A stretch of 64,000 nucleotides of DNA from Leptospira venezuelensis (GCF_002150035.1 NZ_NETS01000010.1:1488001-1552000); one strand, 5' to 3'; counted from the first letter of the stretch, positions 9,031 to 17,418 are shown. Notes: generated from the letters alone by a model not told the origin. A program made the numbers and translations.

Positions 9031-9630
9031 CTAATAAAGCATAGTCCTGAAAGTTAGATTTACTCTTGGTTGTTTAATCGATTTGGTTTTAGGAAGACTA
9101 TGGTGCCAAGATTCTTGGGCTCCTTTCATAACCAATAAACTTCCATGCTCTAATATTAAGGAAATCTTTTCCTTCGTGGACTTATGCTTGAAGTAGAATT
9201 TTCTCTCTGCTCCAAATGATAGAGAGGCAATTGTGGAGTTTTTCCCCAATGCCTTTTCATCATCACTATGCCATGCCATTCCTTCTTCTCCATTATTGTA
9301 TAAATTGAGTAAGCAGGAATTAAATTTGGTTCCGGTAATTTCTTCGGTTAAACTTTTTAAAACAGAAAGTTCTTTTGTCCAAGCTAATGCTTTTTTAGTC
9401 GTGTTCGAATAAGTATATTCGTAGTTAGAGTCTCCATACCAGGCAACTTTTCTTTTGGTAACAATATGTTTCCCGAAAATAATCGCCTCGTCGTTTTTCC
9501 AGGGAATATCTTCGAGTAAAATTTTTAAGAAACTATCAGCTGAATTGCCAGCAAGGATCGTTCCGTAATAAGTAACTACCCCGTCCTTGGGTAATTGGTT
9601 TCGAAGTTTTTCCGACTCAAACAGTTCCAT
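9031..9630 (-). CDS. alkB: AlkB-type alpha-ketoglutarate-dependent DNA dioxygenase
   Basis: A 199-residue Fe(II)/2-oxoglutarate dioxygenase that would oxidatively remove 1-methyladenine and 3-methylcytosine lesions. The iron ligands H121 and D123 are in MAWHSDDE and H177 in SWHHSLPK. The 2-oxoglutarate-binding arginines lie in PRVNLTFR (Arg189, Arg195). The C-terminal block closely follows the eukaryotic ALKBH2/3 pattern (HSLP...PRVNLTFR), so it belongs to that branch more than to E. coli AlkB. Its start overlaps the upstream Ada-like gene by 14 bp, indicating an operon. Confidence 0.93.
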   Translation of the reverse strand: MELFESEKLRNQLPKDGVVTYYGTILAGNSADSFLKILLEDIPWKNDEAIIFGKHIVTKRKVAWYGDSNYEYTYSNTTKKALAWTKELSVLKSLTEEITGTKFNSCLLNLYNNGEEGMAWHSDDEKALGKNSTIASLSFGAERKFYFKHKSTKEKISLILEHGSLLVMKGAQESWHHSLPKTKSIKQPRVNLTFRTMLY

Positions 9631-9865
9631 GTTTCCAAACTTTATATTTTTCTTTTAAACAATGCCCACAAGGTCGAAATCCTAAACTAATCGCTTCTTT
9701 CTCTGAGGAAAAGAAGATACGATTTTCTTTCTTCATCCTTTTGCCTGATTCGCAAGAAAGAGTTCCGTAAATTTTTAGTTTTAAATTCCCAGCGAAATCT
9801 AATTTCCTTTTTCGGATCAAAGACCTTAACTCTTGTGGTTGAAGTTCTAAATGAAGAAACATCAA
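9617..9865 (-). CDS. Ada metal-binding-domain-like small protein
   Basis: An 82-residue protein corresponding to the N-terminal metal-binding domain of Ada alone. Visible landmarks are YGTLSCESGKRMKKENRIFF and GFRPCGHC. E. coli Ada binds zinc through four cysteines, one of which (Cys38) accepts a methyl group from phosphotriesters. Here only three cysteines are visible: one in TLSC and two in CGHC, so one ligand position is missing. It may bind metal differently or lack methyl transfer. It lies between the AraC-methyltransferase gene and alkB in one transcription unit. The family placement is good; the activity is uncertain. Confidence 0.8.
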   Translation of the reverse strand: MMFLHLELQPQELRSLIRKRKLDFAGNLKLKIYGTLSCESGKRMKKENRIFFSSEKEAISLGFRPCGHCLKEKYKVWKHGTV

Positions 9866-9941
9866 GATACCACGTAATGAAAGATTGCACCTAAAGTGTG
9901 CCTATTTCCATTACCCCAGTTCAATTTTGAAAAGCCTGGGT

Positions 9942-10802
9942 TCACAGATCATTCCTATTGACAAGGTCTGTTTTAGCGGCTTCCCAACCGATCATTGCAA
10001 CTTTACGGGAATCTCCCCAATGGTATTCTCCAAACTCGCCGGAAGCACGGATCACTCTATGGCAAGGGATTAGGAATGCCACGGGGTTATTCCCGATTGC
10101 TGTTCCTATCGCTCTGGTGGCCTTAGGATTTCCCATTTGTTCCCCAATCTGTCCGTAAGTGGAAAGTTTTCCCATAGGAACTTTTAAAAGAGTTTCCCAT
10201 ACCTTGAGCTGGAACTCTGTTCCTTTTAGATGTAATTTGATCTTACCTAATTGACTCCAATCGTGAGAGAATATAAACAAAGCGTTTTGTTGGATCATGT
10301 CCACGGTTTGATTATAAGTCGCGTTTGGAAAAATGGACTTTAGATCTTGGAATACCTTCTTCTCACTTTCGAAAAATGAAATATAACAAATTCCTTTTGG
10401 AGTAGAAGCTACAAGCAATTTGCCAAAAGGAGACTCTGCATAACTATAGTTAATGGAAAGATCTTTTCCACCGTTCTTATATTCTCCAGGAGTCATTCCT
10501 TCTAGATTGATAAATAGGTCGTGTAACCTTCCTGTTCCGGAAAGTCCTGAATCTAAGGCGGTATCTAGTAATGAGGAACCTGTCTCTTTCAGTAAACCTT
10601 TTGCATATTCCAAAGTAGTGTATTGCAAAAACTTCTTCGGACTTACTCCCGCCCAATCTGTAAACATTCTTTGAAAATGATGAGGGCTGAGTTTAAGTTT
10701 GCTTGCGATATCTTCTAAGCTTGGTTGTGTTTTGAAATTTTTGCGAAGATAGAAGATCGCATCCGCTATCCGATTAAAGTCGGTTGTTTCTTGTCCTTTC
10801 AT
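9942..10802 (-). CDS. ada: AraC regulator fused to O6-methylguanine-DNA methyltransferase (Ada core)
   Basis: A 286-residue fusion. Residues about 10-105 are an AraC-type double helix-turn-helix (LEDIASKLKLSPHHFQRMF, then GTGRLHDLFINLEGMTPGEY). Residues about 120-275 are the methyltransferase with the acceptor Cys247 in PCHRV and the helix YGQIGEQMGNPKATRAIG. It equals E. coli Ada without its N-terminal zinc domain, which is encoded separately 76 bp downstream. It would repair O6-methylguanine and regulate the operon with alkB. Without the fused Cys38-type sensor the activation mechanism must differ from E. coli Ada, or use the separate small protein. Confidence 0.92.
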   Translation of the reverse strand: MKGQETTDFNRIADAIFYLRKNFKTQPSLEDIASKLKLSPHHFQRMFTDWAGVSPKKFLQYTTLEYAKGLLKETGSSLLDTALDSGLSGTGRLHDLFINLEGMTPGEYKNGGKDLSINYSYAESPFGKLLVASTPKGICYISFFESEKKVFQDLKSIFPNATYNQTVDMIQQNALFIFSHDWSQLGKIKLHLKGTEFQLKVWETLLKVPMGKLSTYGQIGEQMGNPKATRAIGTAIGNNPVAFLIPCHRVIRASGEFGEYHWGDSRKVAMIGWEAAKTDLVNRNDL

Positions 10803-10952
10803 GGTTTTGGAGTATAGTTAAGAAAGAGATAACTCGAAACCCGATACTTGCTATTTGTAGCAGAAATTCCAGCTATTTTAAAAGATCTTCTCCTTTCTTG
10901 ATTTTAGCTAAAACAAGGCTTGACGATCCATTGTTTCCGATCCATTTTTAGA

Positions 10953-10977
10953 CAAATGTCACATATTGTGACATTTG
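10953..10977. promoter_or_regulatory. 25-bp inverted repeat, probable TetR operator
   Basis: Two perfect 11-bp arms (CAAATGTCACA and TGTGACATTTG) flank a TAT centre. The site ends 12 bases before the ATG at 10990 of the TetR-family gene, so binding there would block its own expression and that of the glycosidase gene behind it. The target assignment is inferred from position. Confidence 0.75.
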
Positions 10978-10989
10978 GGACAAAGGGAT

Positions 10990-11655
10990 ATGGGAACAAG
11001 GGAACAAACCAGAGAACTTGTCTTAGAAGCCGCGGAGTCCCTGTTTTTGGCCAAAGGACTCCTGGATGTTTCCATGGAAGACATTGCGGCCAAAGCATCT
11101 TGTACTCGAAGGAATTTGTATCGTTACTTCGATACAAAAGAAGCGCTTAGTATAGAAGTTCTTAGAAAACTTCTCGCACCTTGGAATGATTTCCAACTCC
11201 AAACTTTTGAGAAACTCAGAAGTTCCGATCTTTCCGGAAGGGAAGAGTTTGTTTCCTTTCTCAAAACACTCGCGAAATATTTAGAAACTCATAAACCTTT
11301 ACTTCGTTTTACAGCAGAGTTCGATTTTGTGTTCAGAGAGAGAAGTTCATTTCAATTGGATGCCTCTTCCGAAGAGTCATTGTTCGCAGAGTTTCAATTC
11401 ACCGAAAAACTCATTATACAAATTTTAGAAAAGGGAGAAGTAGATGGAAGTCTTAAAATTCCTTCTTCCTTTGCAATACTAGTTCCAACAATTACAACAG
11501 TTCTTTGGGGCCTCGGACAAAGAGTTGCTCTTAGAGAAACTCTGATCCCAAGAGAATTCGGTGTGAACGGGATGGAACTAGTACAAACACAAATAGATCT
11601 ATTGGTGCTTGCTTTAGAAACGAAAGATAGCATTGGAGAAAAGAAGGAGAATTAA
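10990..11655 (+). CDS. TetR-family transcriptional regulator
   Basis: The N-terminal helix-turn-helix is clear: REQTRELVLEAAESLFLAKG, then VSMEDIAAKASCTRRNLYRYFDTKEAL. The remaining 150 residues form the variable ligand-binding domain. An in-frame TTG at 10975 exists, but it falls within the inverted repeat at 10953-10977, so the ATG at 10990 (preceded by AAAGGG) is the better start. The gene ends 2 bases before the start codon of the family 1 glycosidase, so the pair forms one unit, probably autoregulated. Confidence 0.88.
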   Translation: MGTREQTRELVLEAAESLFLAKGLLDVSMEDIAAKASCTRRNLYRYFDTKEALSIEVLRKLLAPWNDFQLQTFEKLRSSDLSGREEFVSFLKTLAKYLETHKPLLRFTAEFDFVFRERSSFQLDASSEESLFAEFQFTEKLIIQILEKGEVDGSLKIPSSFAILVPTITTVLWGLGQRVALRETLIPREFGVNGMELVQTQIDLLVLALETKDSIGEKKEN

Positions 11656-11656
11656 C

Positions 11657-12958
11657 ATGACTAAAAGTTTCGAACTTCCTAAGGATTTTTTATTAGGTTC
11701 TGCAACTGCAGCAACACAGATAGAAGGTGGAGATATTTATAATAATTGGTATGCTTGGTCTCTCATCGGAAAAGTTGGAAATGGAGAATCTTCCATCACT
11801 GGAGCGGATCATTATAATCGATATGTAGAAGATATAGAACTTCTTTCTCAGCTTCACCAAGAATGTTATCGAATGAGTATAGAGTGGAGTCGAATAGAAC
11901 CTAAACAAGGTGAATGGTCAAAGGAAGGAGTGGAACATTATCGTGATGAATTCCAAAGGCTGATCAAAGCCGGGATCAAACCACTTGTAACTCTTCACCA
12001 TTTTTCTTGCCCTCAATGGTTTCAGGAAAAAGGGGGATGGCTTTCTAAAAACGCAGTTGAAGACTTTATTCGATTCGTGGACTTCTCAGCTAAAAATTTT
12101 GGAGATTTGGTTTCAGAATGGTGCACTATCAATGAACCGAACGTATTTGCAAACGATAGCTATATGGATGGCAAATATCCTCCCGGCAGTCACGGCGATA
12201 TTGCGGCTTACATGAAGGTTACCAAAAACCTTATCATCACTCATTTAAAATCTTATAAACTGATTCACAAGATCCGGAAGGAGCTTGGTTTTACGGGAGA
12301 AACAAAAGTAGGATTTGCTCATCACCTTGCAGTATTTGAACCTTTTAATTCTCATCCGCTCGCTAGGCTTGGTCGCTTCTTGAGTGATTATCTTTTTCAT
12401 GAGATCCATACAAAAGGTTTCGTAGAAGGTAAACTTTGTTTTCCTGTAGGATTCGGTTATCCGGAAGGGAAGGGGATCTTCTGTGATTTTTTTGGGGTCA
12501 ATTATTATTCCAGACATCTATTCAAGGCCAGTTATAATCCTGGAAATCTATTCGCTACTCCGGTAGTAGATCCAAGTATTCAAGATTCAGAGAAGAATGA
12601 TCTTGGCTGGGAAATTTATCCGGAAGGTCTTTACAAGGTTTGCCACCGTGTATGGGACAAATATAAACTTCCCATCTATATCACAGAGAATGGGATTCCG
12701 GATGAGAAAGATGAGAAAAGAGAAAAATATATAGTAGATCATCTTTATCAGATCAGACGACTTCTGGATGAAGGTGTGAAAGTAGAACGTTATTATCATT
12801 GGTCTTTCTTGGATAACTTAGAATGGAACGATGGTTATGGTCCCAGATTCGGTTTGGTTGAAGTGGATTATACCACAATGAAAAGAAAGCCTCGCTTGAG
12901 TGCACTTCGTTATGCGGAGATCTGTCGAACTAAGCGGATCGAAAATAGATCAACCTGA
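11657..12958 (+). CDS. Glycoside hydrolase family 1 (beta-glucosidase-like)
   Basis: A 433-residue family 1 (beta/alpha)8 enzyme. The acid/base Glu160 lies in TINEPN and the nucleophile Glu344 in ITENG. Early and late landmarks are FLLGSATAATQIEGG and WSFLDNLEWNDGYGPRFGLVEVD. It has no signal peptide, so it should act in the cytoplasm on a beta-linked glucoside or related sugar. The ATG at 11657 is chosen over one 24 bases upstream because AAGAAGGAG precedes it. The tight link to the TetR gene suggests substrate-responsive control. Leptospires mainly use fatty acids, so its substrate is an open question. Confidence 0.93.
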   Translation: MTKSFELPKDFLLGSATAATQIEGGDIYNNWYAWSLIGKVGNGESSITGADHYNRYVEDIELLSQLHQECYRMSIEWSRIEPKQGEWSKEGVEHYRDEFQRLIKAGIKPLVTLHHFSCPQWFQEKGGWLSKNAVEDFIRFVDFSAKNFGDLVSEWCTINEPNVFANDSYMDGKYPPGSHGDIAAYMKVTKNLIITHLKSYKLIHKIRKELGFTGETKVGFAHHLAVFEPFNSHPLARLGRFLSDYLFHEIHTKGFVEGKLCFPVGFGYPEGKGIFCDFFGVNYYSRHLFKASYNPGNLFATPVVDPSIQDSEKNDLGWEIYPEGLYKVCHRVWDKYKLPIYITENGIPDEKDEKREKYIVDHLYQIRRLLDEGVKVERYYHWSFLDNLEWNDGYGPRFGLVEVDYTTMKRKPRLSALRYAEICRTKRIENRST

Positions 12959-12965
12959 GTGAATT

Positions 12966-13598
12966 TTAATCTGTAGTCGAAATGGATTGCAGGTAATTTT
13001 TCATCATGTTCAGAAAGTGACCGGATAATTTCCGGTCGCCTGATCCTTTTAAGAAACCGTAAACTCCTTCGTGAAACATTACGATAAAGGAAGCGGCTTC
13101 CTGGGTATTAATATTTTCTAGGATTTGTCCGTTCTCTTTTGCTCTGACTAATTCCTTTTCTAATTCTTGGATCCAAAGTTGAAGAGCGGATTTCAATCGA
13201 GTATTGAAACCTTTGTCCACAGGCGACATTTCTTGCATGAAATTATTCAAAGGACATCCATAACGGATCAGATCAGGCTTAATATCGCAGATATGTTTTT
13301 GCATCAGATCCAGAATACCTAACAAAGGATTCTTATAATCTTGGAGCGGGCGGATCCACCGGTCTATGATCAGGGGTCGTATAACTTCTTCTACCACTGC
13401 GTAACCCAAAACAAACTTGCTGGGAAATTGATGGTAAAATGCTCCCTTACTTAGATCAGTTTCCTTTACTATATCGTCCATGCTCGTGGCTTGGAAGCCC
13501 GACTGAAAGAACTTCAGAAAAGCAGTGTATAAAATCTTTTCTCTGGTTTTCTGCAGATCTCTGGTTTTGGGGAGTTGTTTTACCGCCTGCTTCTTCAT
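12966..13598 (-). CDS. TetR/AcrR-family transcriptional regulator
   Basis: A 210-residue regulator with a standard N-terminal HTH (ILYTAFLKFFQSGFQATSMDDIVKETDLSKGAFYHQF). The C-terminal part, with RYGCPLNNFMQEMS and EAASFIVMFHEGVYGFLKG, resembles the LmrA/YxaF-type ligand domain. It is convergent with the glycosidase gene (7 bp apart) and divergent from the DUF1761 gene at 13764. A perfect 22-bp palindrome at 13684-13705 lies between the two divergent starts, so it probably regulates itself and the neighbouring membrane protein. Confidence 0.9.
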   Translation of the reverse strand: MKKQAVKQLPKTRDLQKTREKILYTAFLKFFQSGFQATSMDDIVKETDLSKGAFYHQFPSKFVLGYAVVEEVIRPLIIDRWIRPLQDYKNPLLGILDLMQKHICDIKPDLIRYGCPLNNFMQEMSPVDKGFNTRLKSALQLWIQELEKELVRAKENGQILENINTQEAASFIVMFHEGVYGFLKGSGDRKLSGHFLNMMKNYLQSISTTD

Positions 13599-13683
13599 TT
13601 GTTTAAAGCCGAATCTATCCTACTAAGTAAGTTATTTTCCCGAATTTCGCAACAAAAAAGGATTCCGCAAAATATTTTTCTTG

Positions 13684-13705
13684 TAACATACTAATTAGTA
13701 TGTTA
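13684..13705. promoter_or_regulatory. Perfect 22-bp palindrome, probable TetR operator
   Basis: Two 11-bp half sites (TAACATACTAA and its complement TTAGTATGTTA) abut without a spacer. The ACATACT...AGTATGT core is the kind of site bound by TetR-family repressors. It sits 86 bp upstream of the divergent tetR start and 59 bp upstream of the DUF1761 start. Confidence 0.75.
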
Positions 13706-13763
13706 ATGAGATTTATCTGTTCGCAAAATATTAAGCGTCGGAAAAAATCTTTTGGATAATCGT

Positions 13764-14183
13764 ATGTTATCGATCAATTTAATCTCAGTTGTATTGGCGA
13801 CTCTTGCCGCTATGGTTTTAGGGTTTCTTTTGCACGGGCCCATCCTTGGCAAAGTATGGATGAGGCTCGCGAATATCGTGCCCACCGGAAATGAAAAGTT
13901 TTCAGACATGCTTCCGAATTTATTTTGGAACCTCGTAGCAAACTTTGTGACCGCCTATGTGATTGCCGTTATCTATCTGTTCGCTTCTCCGTCTCCTTAT
14001 TTGGCAGGCGAGGGTATTTGGAGAGGAGTGATTTGTGCTCTTTGGCTCTGGATCGGTTTCGTAGTGACCTCGAGTTCCATGGAAGTGATTTGGATGGGAA
14101 GAAAGCTCGGCCTTTGGTTATTCGAGTGTGGATGCTCCTTTCTTGTGATGTCGGCTATGGGAGCGATTATCGCAGCCTATTAA
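13764..14183 (+). CDS. DUF1761 family membrane protein (second copy)
   Basis: A 139-residue, four-helix membrane protein related to the one at 2875-3315. It starts with hydrophobic residues and GFLLHGPILGKVW, and ends with a helix (FLVMSAMGAIIAAY). An upstream in-frame TTG at 13752 is possible, but the ATG at 13764 is preferred, with GGA about 7 bases before it. It is divergent from a TetR gene with an intervening palindrome, so its expression is probably inducible. Function unknown. Confidence 0.83.
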   Translation: MLSINLISVVLATLAAMVLGFLLHGPILGKVWMRLANIVPTGNEKFSDMLPNLFWNLVANFVTAYVIAVIYLFASPSPYLAGEGIWRGVICALWLWIGFVVTSSSMEVIWMGRKLGLWLFECGCSFLVMSAMGAIIAAY

Positions 14184-14276
14184 AACTGAGTGGTCGATCG
14201 GACAAATATCCATGTGAGCTTTGAGAATTGACTTACATGTTCATCGAGGAACGAATGGATTTTCGATCGACTGATA

Positions 14277-16151
14277 ATGAATCCACCATTCTTAAATCCG
14301 GGAATATTTGCGCATATTGATGCGGGCAAAACTACACTCTTAGAAAGAATCTTATTTGAGACTGGCAAAATTACTGCGCCGGGTAGAATTGAAGAAGGCA
14401 CCACCGAATCCGATTATCTTCCGGAAGAGATAGAAAGGGGAATTTCTATCCAGTCCACAGTTGCCAGGATCCCTTATCCAAATTCAGAAAAGCCTCGTGT
14501 CATTCTGCAGTTCGTGGATAATCCAGGGCATCTTGACTTTCAATCCCAGGCAAACGCTTCTCTACTTGTTTCCGATTTCGGTCTCGTTCTTATCGATTCA
14601 TTCGAAGGATTAAAATCCCAGACCTTCCAAAATGTGGAAGCTCTTAGAAAGTCAGGAAAACCAATATTATTTTTTCTAAATAAACTAGATCGCCCAGGTG
14701 CTGATATTCTTTCTCCTCTCGTGGACCTGGAAGTTGCCTTAGGAAAAGAGCCCATTCTTCTGTTTAAAGAAGACGGAACTATTCCTGTATTAAAGGGAGA
14801 AGGTGAGGAGTCGGAGTTCCTACCATTGATAGAATGGGACCATGGACTTTCTGAAGAATATCTCAAGAATCATGAGCTTCTTCCTGAGCTTGCTGCTAAA
14901 GGATTGGTGAAAGGCTTTTGGGAGGGGAAAATTTTTCCAGTGCTTGGAGGGTCTGCTCTGCAGGGACTTGGTGTTCCGGAATTGCTTACTTACTTAGAAA
15001 TACTCGCACAAGGAAAACCTTCTCCGCTTTTCCCTAATGAACAAACTGGTATTGCATTCAAAAGAGAAATCCATCCTGAACTTGGAAAACTTCTCCATTT
15101 TCAAACATTGGCACCTATCAAAGTCGGTGATTTCTTCCTGCTTGGAGAAACGAGACATAAGGTAGAGAATCTATATCGAATTTCTGCAAGAGACTATGAA
15201 GAAGTTTCTTCTGGAGAAGCCGGAGAACTTCTCGCAACCACATCTCTTTTGGATTGGATCCCGGGAGAAATTCTTTCGAGACATAATACTGAAAACAAAA
15301 CCCTTTTAACTCCGATCAGAAAACAATTTCAGATCTTAATAGAACCGGAAAAAGAAGAAGATCGACAGGAGCTTTGGGACCGCTTGCAAGATCTCGCCTG
15401 GTTGGATGAAGCAGTAAGTGTAGATATTCTCTCCGAAACTGGACAATTCCGTTTATCAGGCACCGGTGAGTTGCACTTAGAGATCTCTCTTTCGCGATTG
15501 AAGGAGTCTTTTTCGAAAAGCTTTCAAACGAGCGGAATCAAGGTTGCAAGATTTGCTCTATGGAAAAATTTGGTTCAAAAGGTCGCATTTCAGCATACCG
15601 CGTTCGATCAAAAGATCTCGAGCGGTCAGGTGCTCGCGTCCTTGGAAAGTTCTCACAACTTTTCCAAGGGAGTGCGGTTTAATGTTCAGCTAGCTGATCC
15701 AATCAAAGAGGCGATAACATCCGCGTTTACGGAAGTCACCGCCCGGGGAATAGACGGAGAAGAAGTTCTCGGTCTTCAAATGATTGTCGAAGGTTATGAG
15801 TCTCCAAGTGAGACAAAATCTTTCGATCTTTCTTCCCTGATCAAAGTAGCTGTCATCAAAGGTTTAAAGGACATAATTCCGAATCATTCGGTTTTCATTG
15901 GTCCCCTTTCTGAGATAGAGATTCTTACACCGAATCAATATCTCGGAGACATATTAGCCAGTTTGGCTAAGAGGGACGCGAAGATTCGTAAGGTCACTGA
16001 GTTGACCGAAGGGCGTCATTTGATCCAGGCAAGCGCTTCTACGCAAAACTTGCTTGGCTTTAGCGGTGTCCTTAGAAATATGGCACAGGGAAGGGGCGTC
16101 CTGTCTTTGGACACCCTTTTCGACTTTGATAACCATTCTGTATTGTTTTAA
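14277..16151 (+). CDS. EF-G-like translational GTPase (fusA/tetM-type paralogue)
   Basis: A 624-residue translation-factor GTPase with G1 AHIDAGKT (12-19), the switch I block RGISIQST, G3 DNPGH (81-85) and G4 NKLD (135-138), followed by EF-G-type domains II-V; the C-terminal block FGYATDLR...TQGR of EF-G appears here as LGFSGVLRNMAQGRG. It is shorter than bacterial EF-G (about 690-700) and close in length to TetM-type ribosomal protection proteins, implying a reduced G' insertion. G3 is normally DTPGH; the Asn82 is unusual. It occupies the fusA position just before tuf. Whether it is the main EF-G, an EF-G2-like factor or a protection protein cannot be settled from this window. Confidence 0.88.
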   Translation: MNPPFLNPGIFAHIDAGKTTLLERILFETGKITAPGRIEEGTTESDYLPEEIERGISIQSTVARIPYPNSEKPRVILQFVDNPGHLDFQSQANASLLVSDFGLVLIDSFEGLKSQTFQNVEALRKSGKPILFFLNKLDRPGADILSPLVDLEVALGKEPILLFKEDGTIPVLKGEGEESEFLPLIEWDHGLSEEYLKNHELLPELAAKGLVKGFWEGKIFPVLGGSALQGLGVPELLTYLEILAQGKPSPLFPNEQTGIAFKREIHPELGKLLHFQTLAPIKVGDFFLLGETRHKVENLYRISARDYEEVSSGEAGELLATTSLLDWIPGEILSRHNTENKTLLTPIRKQFQILIEPEKEEDRQELWDRLQDLAWLDEAVSVDILSETGQFRLSGTGELHLEISLSRLKESFSKSFQTSGIKVARFALWKNLVQKVAFQHTAFDQKISSGQVLASLESSHNFSKGVRFNVQLADPIKEAITSAFTEVTARGIDGEEVLGLQMIVEGYESPSETKSFDLSSLIKVAVIKGLKDIIPNHSVFIGPLSEIEILTPNQYLGDILASLAKRDAKIRKVTELTEGRHLIQASASTQNLLGFSGVLRNMAQGRGVLSLDTLFDFDNHSVLF

Positions 16152-16153
16152 CA

Positions 16154-16177
16154 AACAAGTCTGTATTCAGATTTGTT
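16154..16177 (+). promoter_or_regulatory. Hairpin between EF-G-like gene and tuf
   Basis: A 10-bp stem (AACAAGTCTG against CAGATTTGTT, one G-U pair) with a TATT loop lies just after the EF-G-like stop codon and before the tuf ribosome binding site AAGGAG. It lacks a T run, so it is more likely an mRNA stability or processing element than a terminator. Confidence 0.45.
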
Positions 16178-16202
16178 AATAAAGTAAGGAGTTAAAAACG
16201 CT

Positions 16203-17408
16203 ATGGCTAAGGAGAAATTCGACAGGTCCAAACCACACTTAAACGTTGGTACAATCGGACACGTTGACCATGGAAAAACCACGCTAACGGCAGCAATCAC
16301 CACTACGCTTGCAAAAGTATTGGGTGGAAAAAACAAAGCCGTAGCGTACGACCAAATCGATAACGCACCTGAGGAAAAAGCTCGTGGTATCACCATCGCT
16401 ACTTCTCACCAAGAGTATGAGACTGCAAATCGTCACTATGCTCACGTAGACTGCCCAGGTCACGCTGACTATGTTAAAAACATGATCACTGGTGCTGCTC
16501 AGATGGACGCTGCGATTCTAGTTGTATCTGCAACTGACGGACCAATGCCTCAAACGAAAGAGCATATCCTGCTCGCTCGTCAGGTAGGTGTTCCTTACAT
16601 CATCGTATTCATCAACAAAGCGGACATGCTTGCAGCTGATGAGCGTGAAGAGATGATCCAAATGGTTGAGATGGACGTTCGTGACTTGTTAAACAAGTAC
16701 AACTTCCCTGGTGATGAAACCCCAATCATTTACGGATCCGCTCTTAAAGCTCTTGAAGGCGACGAGTCTGAGTTAGGAGCTCCATCTGTAGTTAAGTTAA
16801 TGGAAGCTCTGGACACTTACGTTCCGAATCCAAAACGTATCGTTGACAAACCTTTCCTAATGCCAGTAGAGGACGTATTCTCTATCACTGGTCGCGGAAC
16901 TGTTGCAACCGGAAGAGTAGAGCAAGGAACTTTGAAAATCAACGACGAAGTTGAAATCGTTGGTGTTCGTCCTACTACTAAAACCGTTGTTACCGGTATC
17001 GAGATGTTCCGTAAACTTTTAGATTCCGCAGAAGCTGGAGACAATATCGGTGCTCTTCTTCGTGGAACTAAAAAAGAAGACATCGAGAGAGGACAGGTTC
17101 TTGCTAAGCCAGGATCAATCACTCCTCACAAAAAATTCAACGCGGAAGTTTACGTTCTTACTAAGGACGAAGGTGGACGTCACACTCCATTCTTCAATAA
17201 CTACCGTCCACAGTTCTATTTCAGAACTACTGACATCACTGGCGTCTGTAACCTGCCTAATGGTATGGAAATGGTAATGCCTGGTGACAACGTTACAATG
17301 AGCATCGAGTTGATTCACCCGATCGCTATGGACAAAGGTCTTAAATTCGCGATTCGCGAAGGTGGAAAGACTATCGGTTCTGGCGTAGTGGCTGAGATCA
17401 CCGAGTAA
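16203..17408 (+). CDS. tuf: Elongation factor Tu
   Basis: A 401-residue EF-Tu that delivers aminoacyl-tRNA to the ribosome. The GTPase motifs are intact: GHVDHGKTT near residue 19, DCPGHADY, and NKAD, with domains II and III complete (RTTDITG, REGGKTIGSGVV). Codon use is visibly more restricted than in the flanking accessory genes, as expected for a highly expressed gene. It is followed by rpsJ 10 bp downstream, heading the ribosomal protein run. Confidence 0.98.
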   Translation: MAKEKFDRSKPHLNVGTIGHVDHGKTTLTAAITTTLAKVLGGKNKAVAYDQIDNAPEEKARGITIATSHQEYETANRHYAHVDCPGHADYVKNMITGAAQMDAAILVVSATDGPMPQTKEHILLARQVGVPYIIVFINKADMLAADEREEMIQMVEMDVRDLLNKYNFPGDETPIIYGSALKALEGDESELGAPSVVKLMEALDTYVPNPKRIVDKPFLMPVEDVFSITGRGTVATGRVEQGTLKINDEVEIVGVRPTTKTVVTGIEMFRKLLDSAEAGDNIGALLRGTKKEDIERGQVLAKPGSITPHKKFNAEVYVLTKDEGGRHTPFFNNYRPQFYFRTTDITGVCNLPNGMEMVMPGDNVTMSIELIHPIAMDKGLKFAIREGGKTIGSGVVAEITE

Positions 17409-17418
17409 GAGTAAGGGA

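Noticed and set aside
16817..17318. Antisense open frames inside tuf
   Set aside because: These arise from the biased codon use of tuf and have no motif of their own.
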